Source: Labia minor (taxonomy: Eukaryota; Arthropoda; Insecta; Dermaptera; Spongiphoridae). Taken from it: a stretch of DNA of 64,000 nt. The stretch is from NCBI GenBank assembly GCA_963082975.1, contig OY720345.1, positions 30,512,611 through 30,576,610 on the forward strand. The letters run 5' to 3'. Both the position numbers and the translations under genes were made by a program. Under the pieces are notes generated by a model, which saw only the letters and a list, made by a program, of their open reading frames with translations, was not told where the DNA came from and searched no databases. Numbering within the stretch: position 1 is the stretch's first letter; the number at the start of each line of letters is the position of its first letter. Shown here piece by piece: positions 1 to 11,455 of this stretch.

Positions 1-950
1 ATAAAAAGAAAAAGAGAAGTGAGATAATAGGAAAATACATGAATATCTTTTAAAGATAACTTAACTGTAGGAAGATGAAAAATAACATCGAAAAGAAAGG
101 AACAAGATGACACCCGAGCAAAAAGATTAATTTCAAGATTAACAAAAATAAACAAATAAAAAAAAATTCTTCGGTTGGAAAACAAGAAATCCTAGTAAGA
201 AATAAATAAATGCACGCGGTATGGATAAATATATATACATATATATTATAGATGAAAAAAAGAAAGGAGAAAAAAGTAGAAAAAAAAAGATTTTGTTGAA
301 AATATTTAGAATCGTGTAAAACCTCTTTTAGTAATCTTTCTATCGACTATAATTACAAGCATTATGCAAACCATTACAAGTGTGTCTAATTTAATTATCA
401 TTAAATATGCTTAATAGATTAATTATTAAAGGATTTAATATCTGTTCTCTCAATTGTTTTCCTAATTTAATTAATCTCTTTAATCTTATTATAGAAGTTA
501 TGAAGTTAACTTTTAGAATTTTTATAAAAGATAAAACATTTTCTTTGTCATGATAAATTAATTTGTATAAATTTCATTTTTCGTAAAAATTCATTTAATT
601 ATTTTTTTTTACTTAATTAGAATAATTAATCAATAGATAATTTTATTGATATCTTAAAAAAAAAAATTAGAAAAACAAATGATTGCACTCCGTCTAAAAG
701 AAACATTTGAATATTTGATAAGATTTATACATATTTATAATTTAAAAAAATCTACATTAAGGAATGTGTGTGGAGAGCGAAGGGGGAGGATATAATTTTT
801 TAAGAAGAAAGAAAAAGTCGACTTTGTTTATTTTCTTTTTTTTTTTAATATCATAAAAATAAAAAATAATCCTTAAAAATAATTTTCATTAATATTTATG
901 AAAACAAATCTTTCAAAGGTGAAAAAGATTAATCTTTTCTTATATAAATA
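1..950. other. AT-rich intergenic DNA, nothing recognised
   Basis: Dominated by A/T runs and short AT microsatellites, with no open frame, RNA gene or repeat end that I recognise. Confidence 0.6.
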
Positions 951-970
951 AATATATATATATATACGAG

Positions 971-1000
<30 letters not shown>
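951..1000. repeat. (TA)n microsatellite
   Basis: A TA dinucleotide run interrupted by ACGAG. It abuts the left side of the truncated mariner that follows and may have replaced its left terminal repeat. Confidence 0.85.
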
Positions 1001-1001
<1 letters not shown>

Positions 1002-1004
1002 GAG

Positions 1005-1224
1005 GATCGGAATATTTTTATGTTGGTATACATATGTTTCTCATATGTTGACATTATCAGCCATTTTGGATTAGTAGTTTGTTTTTGACAACTGAAAAAT
1101 TTAGTAACGTTTTGTACTTTCTTCGATTTTTTATTTATCTCATCAAATGTGGCAAAACGCTAAAATTTCGATAAGTGAAGCCCGAGAAAATTCAAAATTC
1201 ACCTTTTCTTTTGAACAGACCTCG
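1005..1224 (+). mobile_element. Rearranged mariner derivative (same lineage as the 25.4 kb copy)
   Basis: The right end carries the terminal repeat shared with the element at 25383-26019 (key bases CTTTTCTTTTGAACAGACC) followed by TA. The stretch 1018-1115 matches the transposase leader of that element in reverse-complement orientation. The block around 1135-1160 (ATCTCATCAAATGTGGC) and the right end match it in direct orientation. The copy is therefore a short non-coding derivative with an internal inversion. The left terminal repeat is not visible. It cannot encode a transposase. Confidence 0.7.
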
Positions 1225-1236
1225 TATATATTAGTA

Positions 1237-1413
1237 CAGAGAGGTGGGCAACCTTTTTTATCAGAAAGGCCAAACGAAAGTTCGACTTTTCTTGCCGGGC
1301 GGCAGATAAAAAAATCAACTTAATAAATTATTAATCCCTAAATATTTCATGAACAATTCACACAATACATGTGTCTTTCAAGGTTTCAAAAAATAGCTTA
1401 TTGCTCATCCCTG
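1237..1413. mobile_element. Short non-autonomous hAT element
   Basis: The left end reads CAGAGAGGTGGGCAACC and the reverse complement of the right end reads CAGGGATGAGCAATAAG, the pattern of hAT terminal repeats. The flanking 8-mers TATTAGTA (1229-1236) and CATTAGTA (1414-1421) match at 7 of 8 positions, as expected for a hAT target duplication. There is no coding capacity in 177 bp. It inserted immediately beside the mariner derivative. Confidence 0.75.
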
Positions 1414-1421
1414 CATTAGTA

Positions 1422-4195
1422 TATATCATTATTCATTCTTGTAAGTCGAATAATTACTTGTTCAATTTACTAATTATTTTAAATCTAATGGTTAAAAGAT
1501 TAACAATTCTCAATTAAAATTTATTATTTTAAATAATTGTGACATGGCTTTCAAGTAAAAAAAAAAAAATTAGGATAGAAGTTTCATAATCAATTTTATT
1601 TTTATAATTTAATAATGGTAGAATTTTAAATATAAAAAATAATGTATTTTTAAAAAAACAAATTAAAATCTATGATTGAAACTAGAGATCTCATTAATAA
1701 CAAAAAATTTGTTGTTAGATATTTAATTGTAGGGAATTATTATAATTATAAAAAAATCAACATTATAGATCCAAGATCTAATGAATCGATTTCTGATATT
1801 TCTATGAATATGTTTCTTTTTAATTTAATCGAAATGCATAAATTTGAATATAAATTACTAATATAGAATAATGAAAATTGACCGGCAAAATACAAATAAA
1901 ATTCAAAACCAAGGACAATAGATAAAAAATACTGAAAGGCAAATTTAAAGTTTATATTATTATTCTAATAAAAATATATTCGTCAAAATTAAATATCTTT
2001 TATATTTATAAAAGATTGATATTTTAGATGATTTGCTTTTTCGTTCCACTCCACATTATGACCAGTTATCCATAATCAGCTACAAACTACATTTATTCAT
2101 TTAATTGAGGATTTTTCAAAACTTAAATGAATATACATCTTAAATTTCAAGGAGAAAAGAGATGATGGAGAAAAAAACACATTAACCATGTTAAATATGA
2201 AACTTATATAAAAGAAAATTTCTTAATTGAAGATTTTTTTTTTAATTGAAATATAATTTCATAGTAATTTCAAACACTTATTTAAGATTAACCTTCAAAT
2301 TTAATTTTTTGGCAAATGGAATTACCTACTTTCAATGGGAATTAAATTAATGACTATTTATTTTTCTTCTTCTTTTTCAGATTGCTACTTTATCTTATCT
2401 TTGTATTTTTTTTCACTACTAAACAAAAAAAAAAAAAAACAAACATTTTTTTCATAATGTGAAATGTTGAGTATATGGTATGTATGTAAAAATTGGACAG
2501 GTCATGGTTCTATTTGAAAACAATCCTTGTCAAAATTACATTCTTAAAAAAAGTATAGTCGATGTATGTAATGATACAATGGGAAATGACAGGTAATTAA
2601 TCTATTATATGGCTGGATAACTTGTTATAGAAAAAAAAATTATATTTTACAATTTCATAAATTGTGGCTAAGATTAGAGTGTTTTTTCTTTTCATGATGA
2701 ACAAATAATATCGTTTAATTTTCTTTCTAATATAAAATCTATTTACCAAATTTGTTTTAAAAGAAATTTATTTTATTCATCCTACGAAAAACAACGACTA
2801 TCAAGTCGGTTGCCGTCTAATGTAGGTAGAGGTGTTGTATGATCTGTAGAAAGGGTCCTCTAAACTTTAATTTTCTTGAGGGATAGATTCTTTAAAATAA
2901 GAATAATATAATTATAAAATTTGAAATTGGTTCAATATAAATCTTTTCAAAAAAGAATCTCACCAGAATAATTTTATTCCTTCAATGTTTGAGTACCTTC
3001 TGTTAGTTTGCTTTCGTATTTAATAATATATAAAAGTAAATAAAGATCATTTTGGCAAACCAATCAACTCCCAGATAGGTAATGTGCTGATGGCAGAGTA
3101 ATTTTAAGTTATTAATTCACAACTCCCATTGTCTTTAGTTATACATGGAATATACCATTAAACTTTTTACAAATCTATATAAATTACTATCTTTTTTATT
3201 ATTAAACTGATCATTATAATTAATTATTTAAATAAATAATTTATTAAACATAATTTTTATTAGCTTTTTAGAAAATAAATCGTTGGTGATTGTGATTGTT
3301 ACTGAAATTAATAATTATTATTTTTAATTTTTCAAAAATTAAAAAATTTATTAAATATTTTAATATTTTATAATTTTTTTAAGTAAATTTACTATTTATC
3401 TAGATAAATTTTCTTTAAAAGTAATACAAGTTTCATAACTAAAATATAGCAAGCATGTTTTGGGCGTTATTGGGCGTTGATGAATACAAATACCTTTAGA
3501 CTTGATGATCATGATCATGATATTTTTATTATATTATATTTATTTATCAATGGTATTTGACATTTATTATAAAAAATATATACGTATATAAAATGATCGT
3601 GACAATGAATCCTTTGATATAATAATATGATGAAATTGAATTATTATAATTCCACCTTTTCTAGGTGGTTAGTAGGTATTCATTGAAGGTGAGAGCTGAA
3701 TTTTTCACTAATGTTGTTTCATGATTGTGTAATCCTACTTTTTAAATATAAAAAATTGCATCTAAAATTTTTATTAATCTAATATAAAATTTAATTATGT
3801 TAATAATTAATTATTATGATTATGATATGTCCTTTATTCTAACAATTTATGTATGAACCAATATTATTAATATTATATTAATTATTTTTACTTTTATTAC
3901 TTTTGTAGTTTTTAGAATTATTAAAGGATTTTATTAAAACACCAGATATTTGCAAAATTTATTTATTTAGTTAAATAAACGTACAACGTTTCGATTGCAT
4001 ATTCTGCAATCGTTATCAAGTACCATATGCTTGATCCGATTCAAGCAAAATTATTCCATGATTGAATAGGGACCGTTTTTTATATGAACTATAATCACTC
4101 CCACAATTTGATTATCTTAAATTAAATTAAATTTTTGAAAAAAAATAACTACTCAAGAGTGATTCCTAGTGATTCTTTTACATTTCTTAATACAT
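1422..4195. other. AT-rich intergenic DNA
   Basis: No gene supported. A 64-codon open frame at 1672-1866 is made of AT-rich codons and resembles nothing I know; runs of this length are expected by chance at this composition. A slightly GC-richer patch at 2790-2870 has no clear splice borders. Direct repetition of TTGGGCGTT occurs near 3463-3479 and a GATCATGATCATGAT palindrome near 3507. Confidence 0.5.
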
Positions 4196-4200
4196 TTCTA

Positions 4201-4734
4201 CGAGGTTTGTCCGGAAAGAAAGGCCTACCTTTATATCTCTCCCGACATAGTGTTCGAGCGACCACTGCGGGACATGAACGTCCACAGTAAGGCCTCACGA
4301 ACCTATCGGTCACTTGCTGATAATGCCGAACATGTGCAGCGTGTCTCTGTTTAAAAAGCTGTTTTTGAGTTCGGCAGATTTTGTGATTGTTAAAAGCGCA
4401 TTGCCAGCTCATTCATCGAATCTTGTGCAGCACTTTCTGAGGAAACACAGTATCACATTTCTTCGACAACCTCTGTACACTCCCGACATAGCCCCTTGTG
4501 ACTTTTGGTTGTTTCCAAAACTCAAAAAACCACTCAAAGGACAGCGATTCGATGACAAAACGACGGTTCAAAATAATGCGACGAGCGTACTTACGACCAT
4601 CCCTAAAAGCGAGTTCCAGGAACCGTGTTAATTAATCAAGTGGGGATTAATTCGAAGGATGCCACCCGCCCGATGATTCAGAATAACGCCAGCGCGGAGA
4701 TATAGAGGTAGGCCCGATACTTTCCGGACATGAA
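4201..4734 (+). pseudogene. Mariner element with degraded transposase
   Basis: Inner terminal repeats match: GTCCGGAAAG near 4208 and its inverse CTTTCCGGAC near 4720, followed on each side by related GGCCTACC/GGTAGGCC blocks. The C-terminal half of a mariner transposase reads at 4314-4631, with PAHSS, YTPDIAPCDFWLFPKLK and PLKGQRFDD. In the D,D34D catalytic domain the third aspartate (the D of PCDFW) is present, but the second, normally in HDNAPAH, is replaced within KSALPAH. The first part of the protein is missing or frameshifted. The nearby frame around 4270-4340 may be a remnant of the N-terminal DNA-binding region. The outermost 8 bases of the two ends differ. The element is dead. Confidence 0.8.
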
Positions 4735-4757
4735 GTTAAGTATGAGCGTTGTTTTTA

Positions 4758-5212
4758 CTATCTCGCGAAGACGGTTTGAGCTAGAATAACGAAATTTGAT
4801 ACACGGGCATTATTCAAAATTCGTAGTTTTCTATCAACTTTTGAGAAATGTAGCTCATCAGAAAGTGGGTCATTACCTAACACGTTTTCATTTTTTTTTT
4901 CCTCTAAACTGACCGTAAAAAATAAGATATATGCCTGATAGTTTTTCACATGATTAAAAATTTTATAAAACTGCTCTATATAGAATTTTAGGTTGATTGA
5001 ATGACTGAAAGTACCGGAATTAATTTTTTTAACACTGCAAATTACGCGCCATCAACAAAGAGTAAAAGACGCGCTGGTTTAATAAATATTATTTATTCAT
5101 TTTAATTTATAATTTAATATGAATTAAATTTAATTTAAATATAATATATGTTATTTTATCAAATTTAAATTTGCGAAATAGTCGAGCGGAGACACTCCAG
5201 ATTTATTTTCTT
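4758..5212 (-). repeat. Repeat family A, copy 1 (internally deleted)
   Basis: Shares long blocks with 8090-8515, 14152-14672 and 45205-46020, such as CGGTTTGAGCTAGAATAA, a block meaning 'inside of TTTTGAGAAATGTAGCT', and AAAGTACCGGA. It starts ACTATCTCGC and ends GCGAAATAGT, a near-perfect 10-bp inverted pair, so the family may be a TIR transposon. Compared with the longest copy it lacks the (CA)n and the segment outside it. No coding potential seen. It lies directly against the mariner at 4201-4734. Confidence 0.75.
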
Positions 5213-7572
5213 TAATTTAAGTAAATAATCATTATAAATATAAAAATTTCACTTTTTTCAAACAAAAAAATAATTCACCAAAACTGAAGAAAAGCTGTTA
5301 ATAATTAACTTGTGTTAGTGTATCTCTTAGCCTTGTTATAAAAGTCTTGGCAAGATACAAAAATCATAAGCTTGGTATCACTGACCTCTGATCAGTCGCC
5401 TTCAGTAGAACCGGGCTTGTCAGAATTAAAATGAATTTTCACCCTTGAATATATTTTTCTTAAATATCATTTTACAATTTAATTTTTCTAGAAAGATTTT
5501 TGTATTTTTTTAACAAATTTAAAAAGAAAAGGTTTTTTGTTTACTTTCAAAATCGTTGTAAAACGTTTCAGTGCATTTCTATTCATAAAAGAAAATATTT
5601 TTAAAAAAATATATCAATAAATAAACGAATTAAGCCTAATAATTGAAATGTTTTCAATTAAATAATTTTTTGCCTTCTTCCATGCAAAATTTAAAAATAA
5701 ATAAATAAATAAATACGAAATCCCTGTGTTTTCTTCAAATATTTCAATTTTCCTCTCAATACATATTTTCAAATATAAATCTATTTTTTAATGTTAAAGA
5801 AGACTTATTGTAATATAAGTAATGTGAATATAATGTATTATTGTAGGCGTTTTGCATTTAAGTAGGAGGAAAGCTTCAATGTTAAAATTCAACGCCTTTA
5901 TTAATCTTCTTCCTTGTCGTTTTCTTTGTATAGAAGACTGCCAAGCTTTTTCAATAGACTATTTAAAATGGGAATAATAAAATTCAAGTATATATACATA
6001 TATGTCTGTATATATTTGAATTCAAAAGAAAACATATTAATATCGTTTGTAGATAGATTTCGATCCGATATTCGTATACAAACTCTTTTCAATATAATAC
6101 ATTGTTCGTATCTTAATTCAATCATCGAATAAAATTTATATCTCTATTAAATATAATAATATTTTCTTTCATTGATTTCATATATCTATCTATAAAGATG
6201 TTGGTAATTATTAAGGTAAACTCATTTTGGTGGATTTGGATAATACTTTACCAGTGGGTTCCTTTTTCAATTTCAAATAAACTTTTTTATAAAATTTTGA
6301 TATTCTATTTAGATAGCATGTTTTACCAGTTTGGCTACCAGATGGCGCACTTTTCGGTTTTTATAAGTTTGGTTTGGATTTATGAAAATTATATCCTGAC
6401 CGAACTTATAATAACGGAAAATTAGTGAATAACTGAATAATTAGTGAATTAGTCAATAAATTATTTTTTTTTTTATTGTAAGTTAAATAGAAATAAAAAT
6501 AATGTTTTAGCTTAGTGTTAAAGGCAATGAACTGTTTCTGAAAAACAAATTATAATATGTATTTTTTATTTTAAATTAAATCAATGAAATTAATTAAATT
6601 ATATTAATTCATTTTTACTAACAAATTACTGCTTTGATTCTCTTGTGAATGGAAGTTAGATATTTATTATTGATTTGTAGATATCATTTAGAAATAAATA
6701 TTTCCACGAGTATTCATGAAATTATGAATTAATTTCTAATTTATTAACCATTGAACGTGTTCTAATAATAAATAATTTTGATTAACAAAATTAAGTCAAT
6801 TTAGACTACTTTATAATTTTTTTAAATTTATATAAATTAGATAAATACATCTAAATTCATTCAAACCTCGATTAACATCGTCTCGTATTTCTTGTTTCGT
6901 TTTAACGACGAAAATACTAATATAAAAAAAAATTCAGATTTTTAAATTTTTTGATTTTTGTTATCGAAATAGGTAGTTTCAGGAACTTTTGGTTCAAATT
7001 AATAACATCTTAACATTCTTATAAATATAAGAATTTTGGTTTTTATTGTATTTTACAAAATGTGAAGTTTTTTAATTGTAAAATATAGTTTTTCAATGAA
7101 ATATAAGTTTATCTAATTTTGATTAATAATATATACCTTTTCTTGATTAATATAACTTTTGTTATAAATTATTTTAATATTACGCAATTTTTTTGTATTG
7201 TATTTTTGTATAAAATAAAAAATTTATGAAATCATGTAAAATATGATCTCATATATTAGATGATATAATGCAATCACAAATATACCAAATATAAACATAA
7301 TATTAAAATCATGATGAGAAGAAAATATTTGATTCTAATGAATAAATATTATTAGAAAACCTTATATTTATGAGTAAAAAAAATGTTATTTTAACTAAAA
7401 AAAATATTCAATTCTATTTATTTTTAATTCTATATTCTGTCTTCAATATCCTAAAATAACAATTATAAGGGTAGTATATTTTTTTCAAATATTTTTGAAT
7501 AGACGGAAAGGGCGATTCTATAAAAAATTTATATATATTATAATATAATATATTAAATATTATTATATTTAT
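5213..7572. other. AT-rich intergenic DNA
   Basis: No gene supported. A patch at 5345-5435 has a GC-richer 32-codon open frame between stops with no convincing splice sites. An inverted pair, TTATAAGTTTGGT near 6360 and ACCGAACTTATAA near 6406, could form a hairpin. The 5.9-6.4 kb open frames are AT-rich and unrecognised. Confidence 0.5.
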
Positions 7573-7645
7573 TACTATCTCACCAGAGATAGTATTGCTT
7601 TCACGAAAATTTTGATGTTTTTATACGTTTTGAAGGTCCCTGAGA

Positions 7646-8032
7646 TATCTATCTCTGTGACTCTCGGAACTCTAAAGTTCTTGGCCGCAGCAACCACACC
7701 CCTCCAAGTATTCCTATTCTGAACCACAACCTTCCAGTCCCTATCCTCTCCCATCTCTCTCTCATATCCTTTCCCACATTATCCACCCACCGTGTCCATG
7801 GTCTTCCAAGAGGACGTTTCTCACTCGGTCTCTCTACAAATATATTTTTTGCCATTCTATGTTCTCCCATTCTAGCCACGTGTCCTTCTCGATTTTATAA
7901 TTCTAACTATATCTGGAGATGCATAGAGGTCATGCAATTCCACGTTATGCAATCTTCGCCATTCCACGGTGACCTCATCTTTCTTTGGCCCATAAATGCT
8001 TCGCAGAATCCTATTCTCAAATACTCTTTTCA
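7646..8032 (-). pseudogene. 3' end of a non-LTR retrotransposon ORF2
   Basis: Read on the minus strand this gives the C-terminal tail of an arthropod LINE reverse transcriptase: RVFENRILRSIYGPKKDEV, then RRLHNVELHDLYASPDIVR, IKSRRTRG and MARMGEHRM, KRPLGRPWTRWVDNVGKDM. The frame changes near 7875, so the copy is frameshifted. Upstream parts (endonuclease, catalytic reverse transcriptase) are absent, as in 5'-truncated LINE copies. The same tail occurs at 42975-43290 and a scrap at 41157-41205. It is nested inside repeat A. Confidence 0.85.
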
Positions 8033-8052
8033 ATAAGGTTGAGAAAAATGCC

Positions 8053-8054
<2 letters not shown>

Positions 8055-8079
<25 letters not shown>
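8055..8079. repeat. (GT)n microsatellite
   Basis: A run of GT units inside repeat A copy 2; the corresponding position in the other copies holds (CA)n on the opposite strand, so the tract is an internal part of the family. Confidence 0.9.
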
Positions 8080-8083
<4 letters not shown>

Positions 8084-8532
8084 AGACAAGATTACGCAAA
8101 TACGGTTTGAGCTAGAATAATGAAATTTGGTATACGGGCATTATTCAAAATTCTATCAACTTTTGAGAAATGTAGCTTTTTTGGAAGAGGGTCTTTATCT
8201 ACCACGTTTTCATTTTTTTCCTCTAAACTAACCGTAAAAATAAAGATATATGTTTGATGGTTTTTCACGTGATTAAAAATTGTATAAAACTGATATATAT
8301 ATAGAATTTCAGCATGATTAAATCGCTGAAAGTACCGGATTTAATTTTTAACACGTGACGTGGTGCCATCAACAAACAGCCAAACAAGCGCTGGTTTAAT
8401 AAATAATATTTATTAATTTTAATTTATAATTTATAAAATTTAATTTAAATATAATATATGTTATTTAATCCAATTCAAATTGCGATATAGTCGAGTGGAG
8501 ACATTCCAGCTTATTTTTATATTATACTAACT

Positions 8533-8586
8533 TCTCAGAGCGGCTTCGGCACTCTTCACACCTAGATGGGGTTCTGCCTCCTGTAC
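8533..8586 (-). repeat. Short repeat shared with 10930-10997
   Basis: The reverse complement contains GGCAGAACCCC followed by AAGAGTGCCGAA; the plus strand at 10930-10997 has the same words around a poly-C tract. In both places one frame reads VQxAEP...VKSAE and ends shortly after. I do not recognise the parent element. Confidence 0.4.
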
Positions 8587-8659
8587 CCCCTGAATCTTTT
8601 TTTTAACCTCCCTTCTTTTTCTTCTTCTGTCTCAGTAGAGCGACCTGCTGCTTGTAAGA

Positions 8660-10650
8660 ACATATCTTTAAAAAGCTTATTTTCTCTCTCAGACAGAGAC
8701 TCAATTAATCGTTTTTTAATTTAGGTCCCTATCTTTGTTTTGTAATCCTAACAAATCAGATTACTCTACCTGATTTAATTTTAAACGTTCTTTTCTTTTT
8801 AAATACCTACTTAAACTTGATTTTTTCGGTTGCATTCTGGAAAAAAAATTACTAACTAAAATGTAGAGTCAAATTTGAAATTCCTTGTCATCGGTTACCA
8901 TGGTAAAGTATGGAAAAAAGAAAAAGGCTGTTTTAGGGTTTTCCTGGCAATTATTTGATTTTTTTTTCGCCGTAAAAACCATCTTTGGACTTCAACGAAC
9001 ATTTAAAAAAAAAGAATTGGAAAAATTTGTCCAGGCGTTATTGAGTTATGCGCTTACCAACACATTTTGCGATTGAATTATAGATTTCAATTCTCTTTCC
9101 AAAATCATCGTTAACATAGAGAAATTTGTCTTTCAAAAGATCTTTTAATGTTTATTACAGTGCTAATACTTTTCATTAATAATTATTTTACAAGGATTTT
9201 AATTAATATAATGAAATAGTTTTTTTACCTTAGGATACGATCGAATTCCTTTTTATTATTTAAATTTGTAATTAGGTATACCATTTTGGAATAATTTACA
9301 ATCAATATAAAATTCATGTATGTTTTCAAGATTTTCCATCTATTTCAAACTTTACTATGTGTTAATACATAAATATATATATATATATAAATTTCTAAAT
9401 ACAATACTGGTAAATGAAAGTGTATATAAGAATAAATTAGCAATAAATCACTTAAAAAACTTTAAGCAATTAAACTTTAAGATGTAAATGTGTAAATGTT
9501 TTTAATTAAAAGTGTTGAAGAAAAATGATTTGTATTTATAATATATGTATATATTTTATCCCCCTTTGGCCTTCTATCTATTCTGTTGCCCTTCCTCTTA
9601 TTCATCTCTTTTATTTTTTTTATTATTATTATATAGAATATATATATATATATAATAGACTTTCTTTTGCAGACTCTTTCGTTGACAAATTGAAAAAGTT
9701 CTTTTAGCGGGTTATTATCCACATTATTATTATTACTATTAATATTAATATTATCAAGTTATATTGCATAGAGTATCAAAACGAAAATTATGAATTGTGA
9801 TTTAAAAAAAATTAAAAAATAGATTAATTAAGTAAATTATTTGATTATTGGGTAGTATTATTTTTTATCTAAAATTACAATATTAAATATTATTATTATT
9901 CAATCATTAACATTTTTTGCTTAACACCAGAGAAGGAAATAATTGTTAAAATGTAAAACTGGAATTTAAAAAAACATTAATAAATAATCTGATGCAACTT
10001 TCAAATATTTATAGTAAAAAGTTTATAAAATACTATATTTCCTACAAAATCATTCTTTGTATTGTATTCTTTGCGATAACAAGTACATATCAAATTTTAA
10101 AAAAATAATTTCTGCGGTTATTGATTAGATATTAACAAAATTTACAGCATATGATCAAATTGAGGTATGTAAGAATATTGTGATGTAATTTTATCGAAAT
10201 CGGTTCAGCAAATTTTAAGTTTATAACGTGAGAATTTCCGAACTGACAGACAGAATGACAGACTTGAAAAATTATAGTAATTTTTGAATTCTAGAGGTCA
10301 TGAAAATATGCAAAAAATTTTAAATTATGAGCAATGTGTAGACAAAAACCTTTATATATATATATAGATATTTACAATATCTCAATTGATCTTATTGGCC
10401 TTTTAAACTTATTTAACATACTAAAAACATTCACATTACTATATTACCTATATTAATTTTTAAGATTATATGAATAAATAATTTAAATTAAGAGAAAATT
10501 TGATCTCATAATTAGATTTGGTGTTTTTAATATAAATTATTTATTATTATTTTTATAGTAGTTTAGTATTATACTAGTTTCTTTATATTTTATTTTTATT
10601 TTTATTGTCTACTTTTAGTTTTTTTTTTAAATAATTTAATAACATTTAAA
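8660..10650. other. AT-rich intergenic DNA
   Basis: No gene supported. A 63-codon frame at 8885-9076 is lysine/phenylalanine rich and unrecognised. At 10196-10260 the words TCGAAATCGGTTCAGC and CTGACAGACAGA resemble sequence often found near the 3' ends of insect LINEs, so a decayed LINE tail is possible. Confidence 0.45.
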
Positions 10651-10654
10651 GCAG

Positions 10655-10932
10655 CCTAAAAAAGTTAATCAGGCTGGAAAAGAGATGGGGTTTGAAATTA
10701 ATAGTGATAAAACAAAATATTTAGTAACAGAGAGGAACAGTATTAACATACAAGATCTTAATATACAAAATGTAAAATTTGAATATGTAGAAAAATTTAA
10801 TGTAATTACGAAGGATAATAACATTTGAGAGGAATTTTAATCGAGGTTGCAATCGGCAAACGCCTGTTATCATACAGTAAAGAGGCTTATCTCATCAAAA
10901 CTATTATCAAAGGGGATCAAAATAAAATACAC
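10655..10932 (+). pseudogene. Reverse-transcriptase fragment of a non-LTR element
   Basis: The plus strand reads MGFEINSDKTKYLVTERN, then VKFEYVEKFN, KDNNI, SRLQSANACYHTVKRLISS and KLLSKGIKIK, with at least two in-frame stops. This is the region after the catalytic FADD box of LINE reverse transcriptases of the type whose tail is seen at 7646-8032 (KINxxKTKYM, FxYLG, NRCYY, SKxTKLRIY in the family). The copy ends at about 10932, where the repeat with the poly-C tract starts. Confidence 0.75.
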
Positions 10933-10953
10933 GTGGCGGTACAGGGGGCAGAA

Positions 10954-10971
10954 CCCCCCCCCCCCCCCCCC
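10954..10971. repeat. Poly-C tract
   Basis: Eighteen consecutive C in a very AT-rich background, within the short repeat shared with 8533-8586. The other copy has an ordinary sequence at this position, so the tract is an expansion or an assembly or sequencing artefact. Confidence 0.85.
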
Positions 10972-11399
10972 GTCAAGCTGTAAAGAGCGCCGAACAATAG
11001 TATTTTTATGAAATGCAGATCATTTACATCAAGAAGTTTTTCATAGTTTGTCTAAATAATATTTGTCATTTTATAAAATCCTTAAGTAATATATACAATG
11101 CCTAGGCATTCTATAGAAATCCAGCGATTCATACTTTGCAGATAACATATATACTTATATATACGCGAGCCGCCTTAAAAGTACTTATTCATTTTATACA
11201 TTTTATGTTTTTTTATTTATTTTTTTTAATTTTTTCAATTTGGTTAAAAAAAAAAAAGGTAAAATGTTTTTGCGATCAGGATCTTAAAACTTTCGACTGT
11301 TTTTCAATATGGTTCTAAAAAAAATAAATTAACTTAAATTTACTTTATCTTATTTATTTGTAAATTTTAACAACTTTGGGAAAGGGGTTGTTTTAGGGA

Positions 11400-11455
11400 A
11401 GGGGCGGCAAAATTATTATCGCACCCGGGAGGCTTATACCCTAGGAACGGCCCTG
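11400..11455 (-). mobile_element. Single hAT-like terminus
   Basis: The reverse complement begins CAGGGCCGTTCCTAGGG and continues through GCCTCCCGGGTGCG to TTTTGCCGCCCC. This is the same style as the hAT element at 53496 (CAGTGGCGTACCTA, TTTTGCCGCCCGGGACG). I cannot find the matching left end or a target duplication, so it is probably truncated. Confidence 0.4.

Larger units (their letters stand above)
7573..8515 (-). repeat. Repeat family A, copy 2 (split by a LINE tail)
   Basis: Outer end at 7573-7642 (ACTATCTC...GAGATAGT hairpin, then the TTTTGATGTTTTTATA block), then a foreign LINE segment, then the family resumes at about 8033 with AAGGTTGAGAAAAATG, a (GT)n tract and the CGGTTTGAGCTAGAATAA block through to GCGATATAGTCGAGTGGA at about 8480-8500. 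Comparison with the copy at 45205-46020 shows that a dozen bases of the family were replaced at the LINE insertion point. Confidence 0.75.

Noticed and set aside
1672-1866. 64-codon open frame
   Set aside because: AT-only codon mix with no domain; frames of this length are common by chance at this base composition.
2801-2859. Minus-strand terminal exon (DPFYRSYNTSTYIRRQPT, stop)
   Set aside because: Only 59 bases, weak acceptor, no partner exon nearby and no family match.
4149-4412. Minus-strand frame across the mariner
   Set aside because: It is the antisense shadow of the degraded transposase at 4201-4734.
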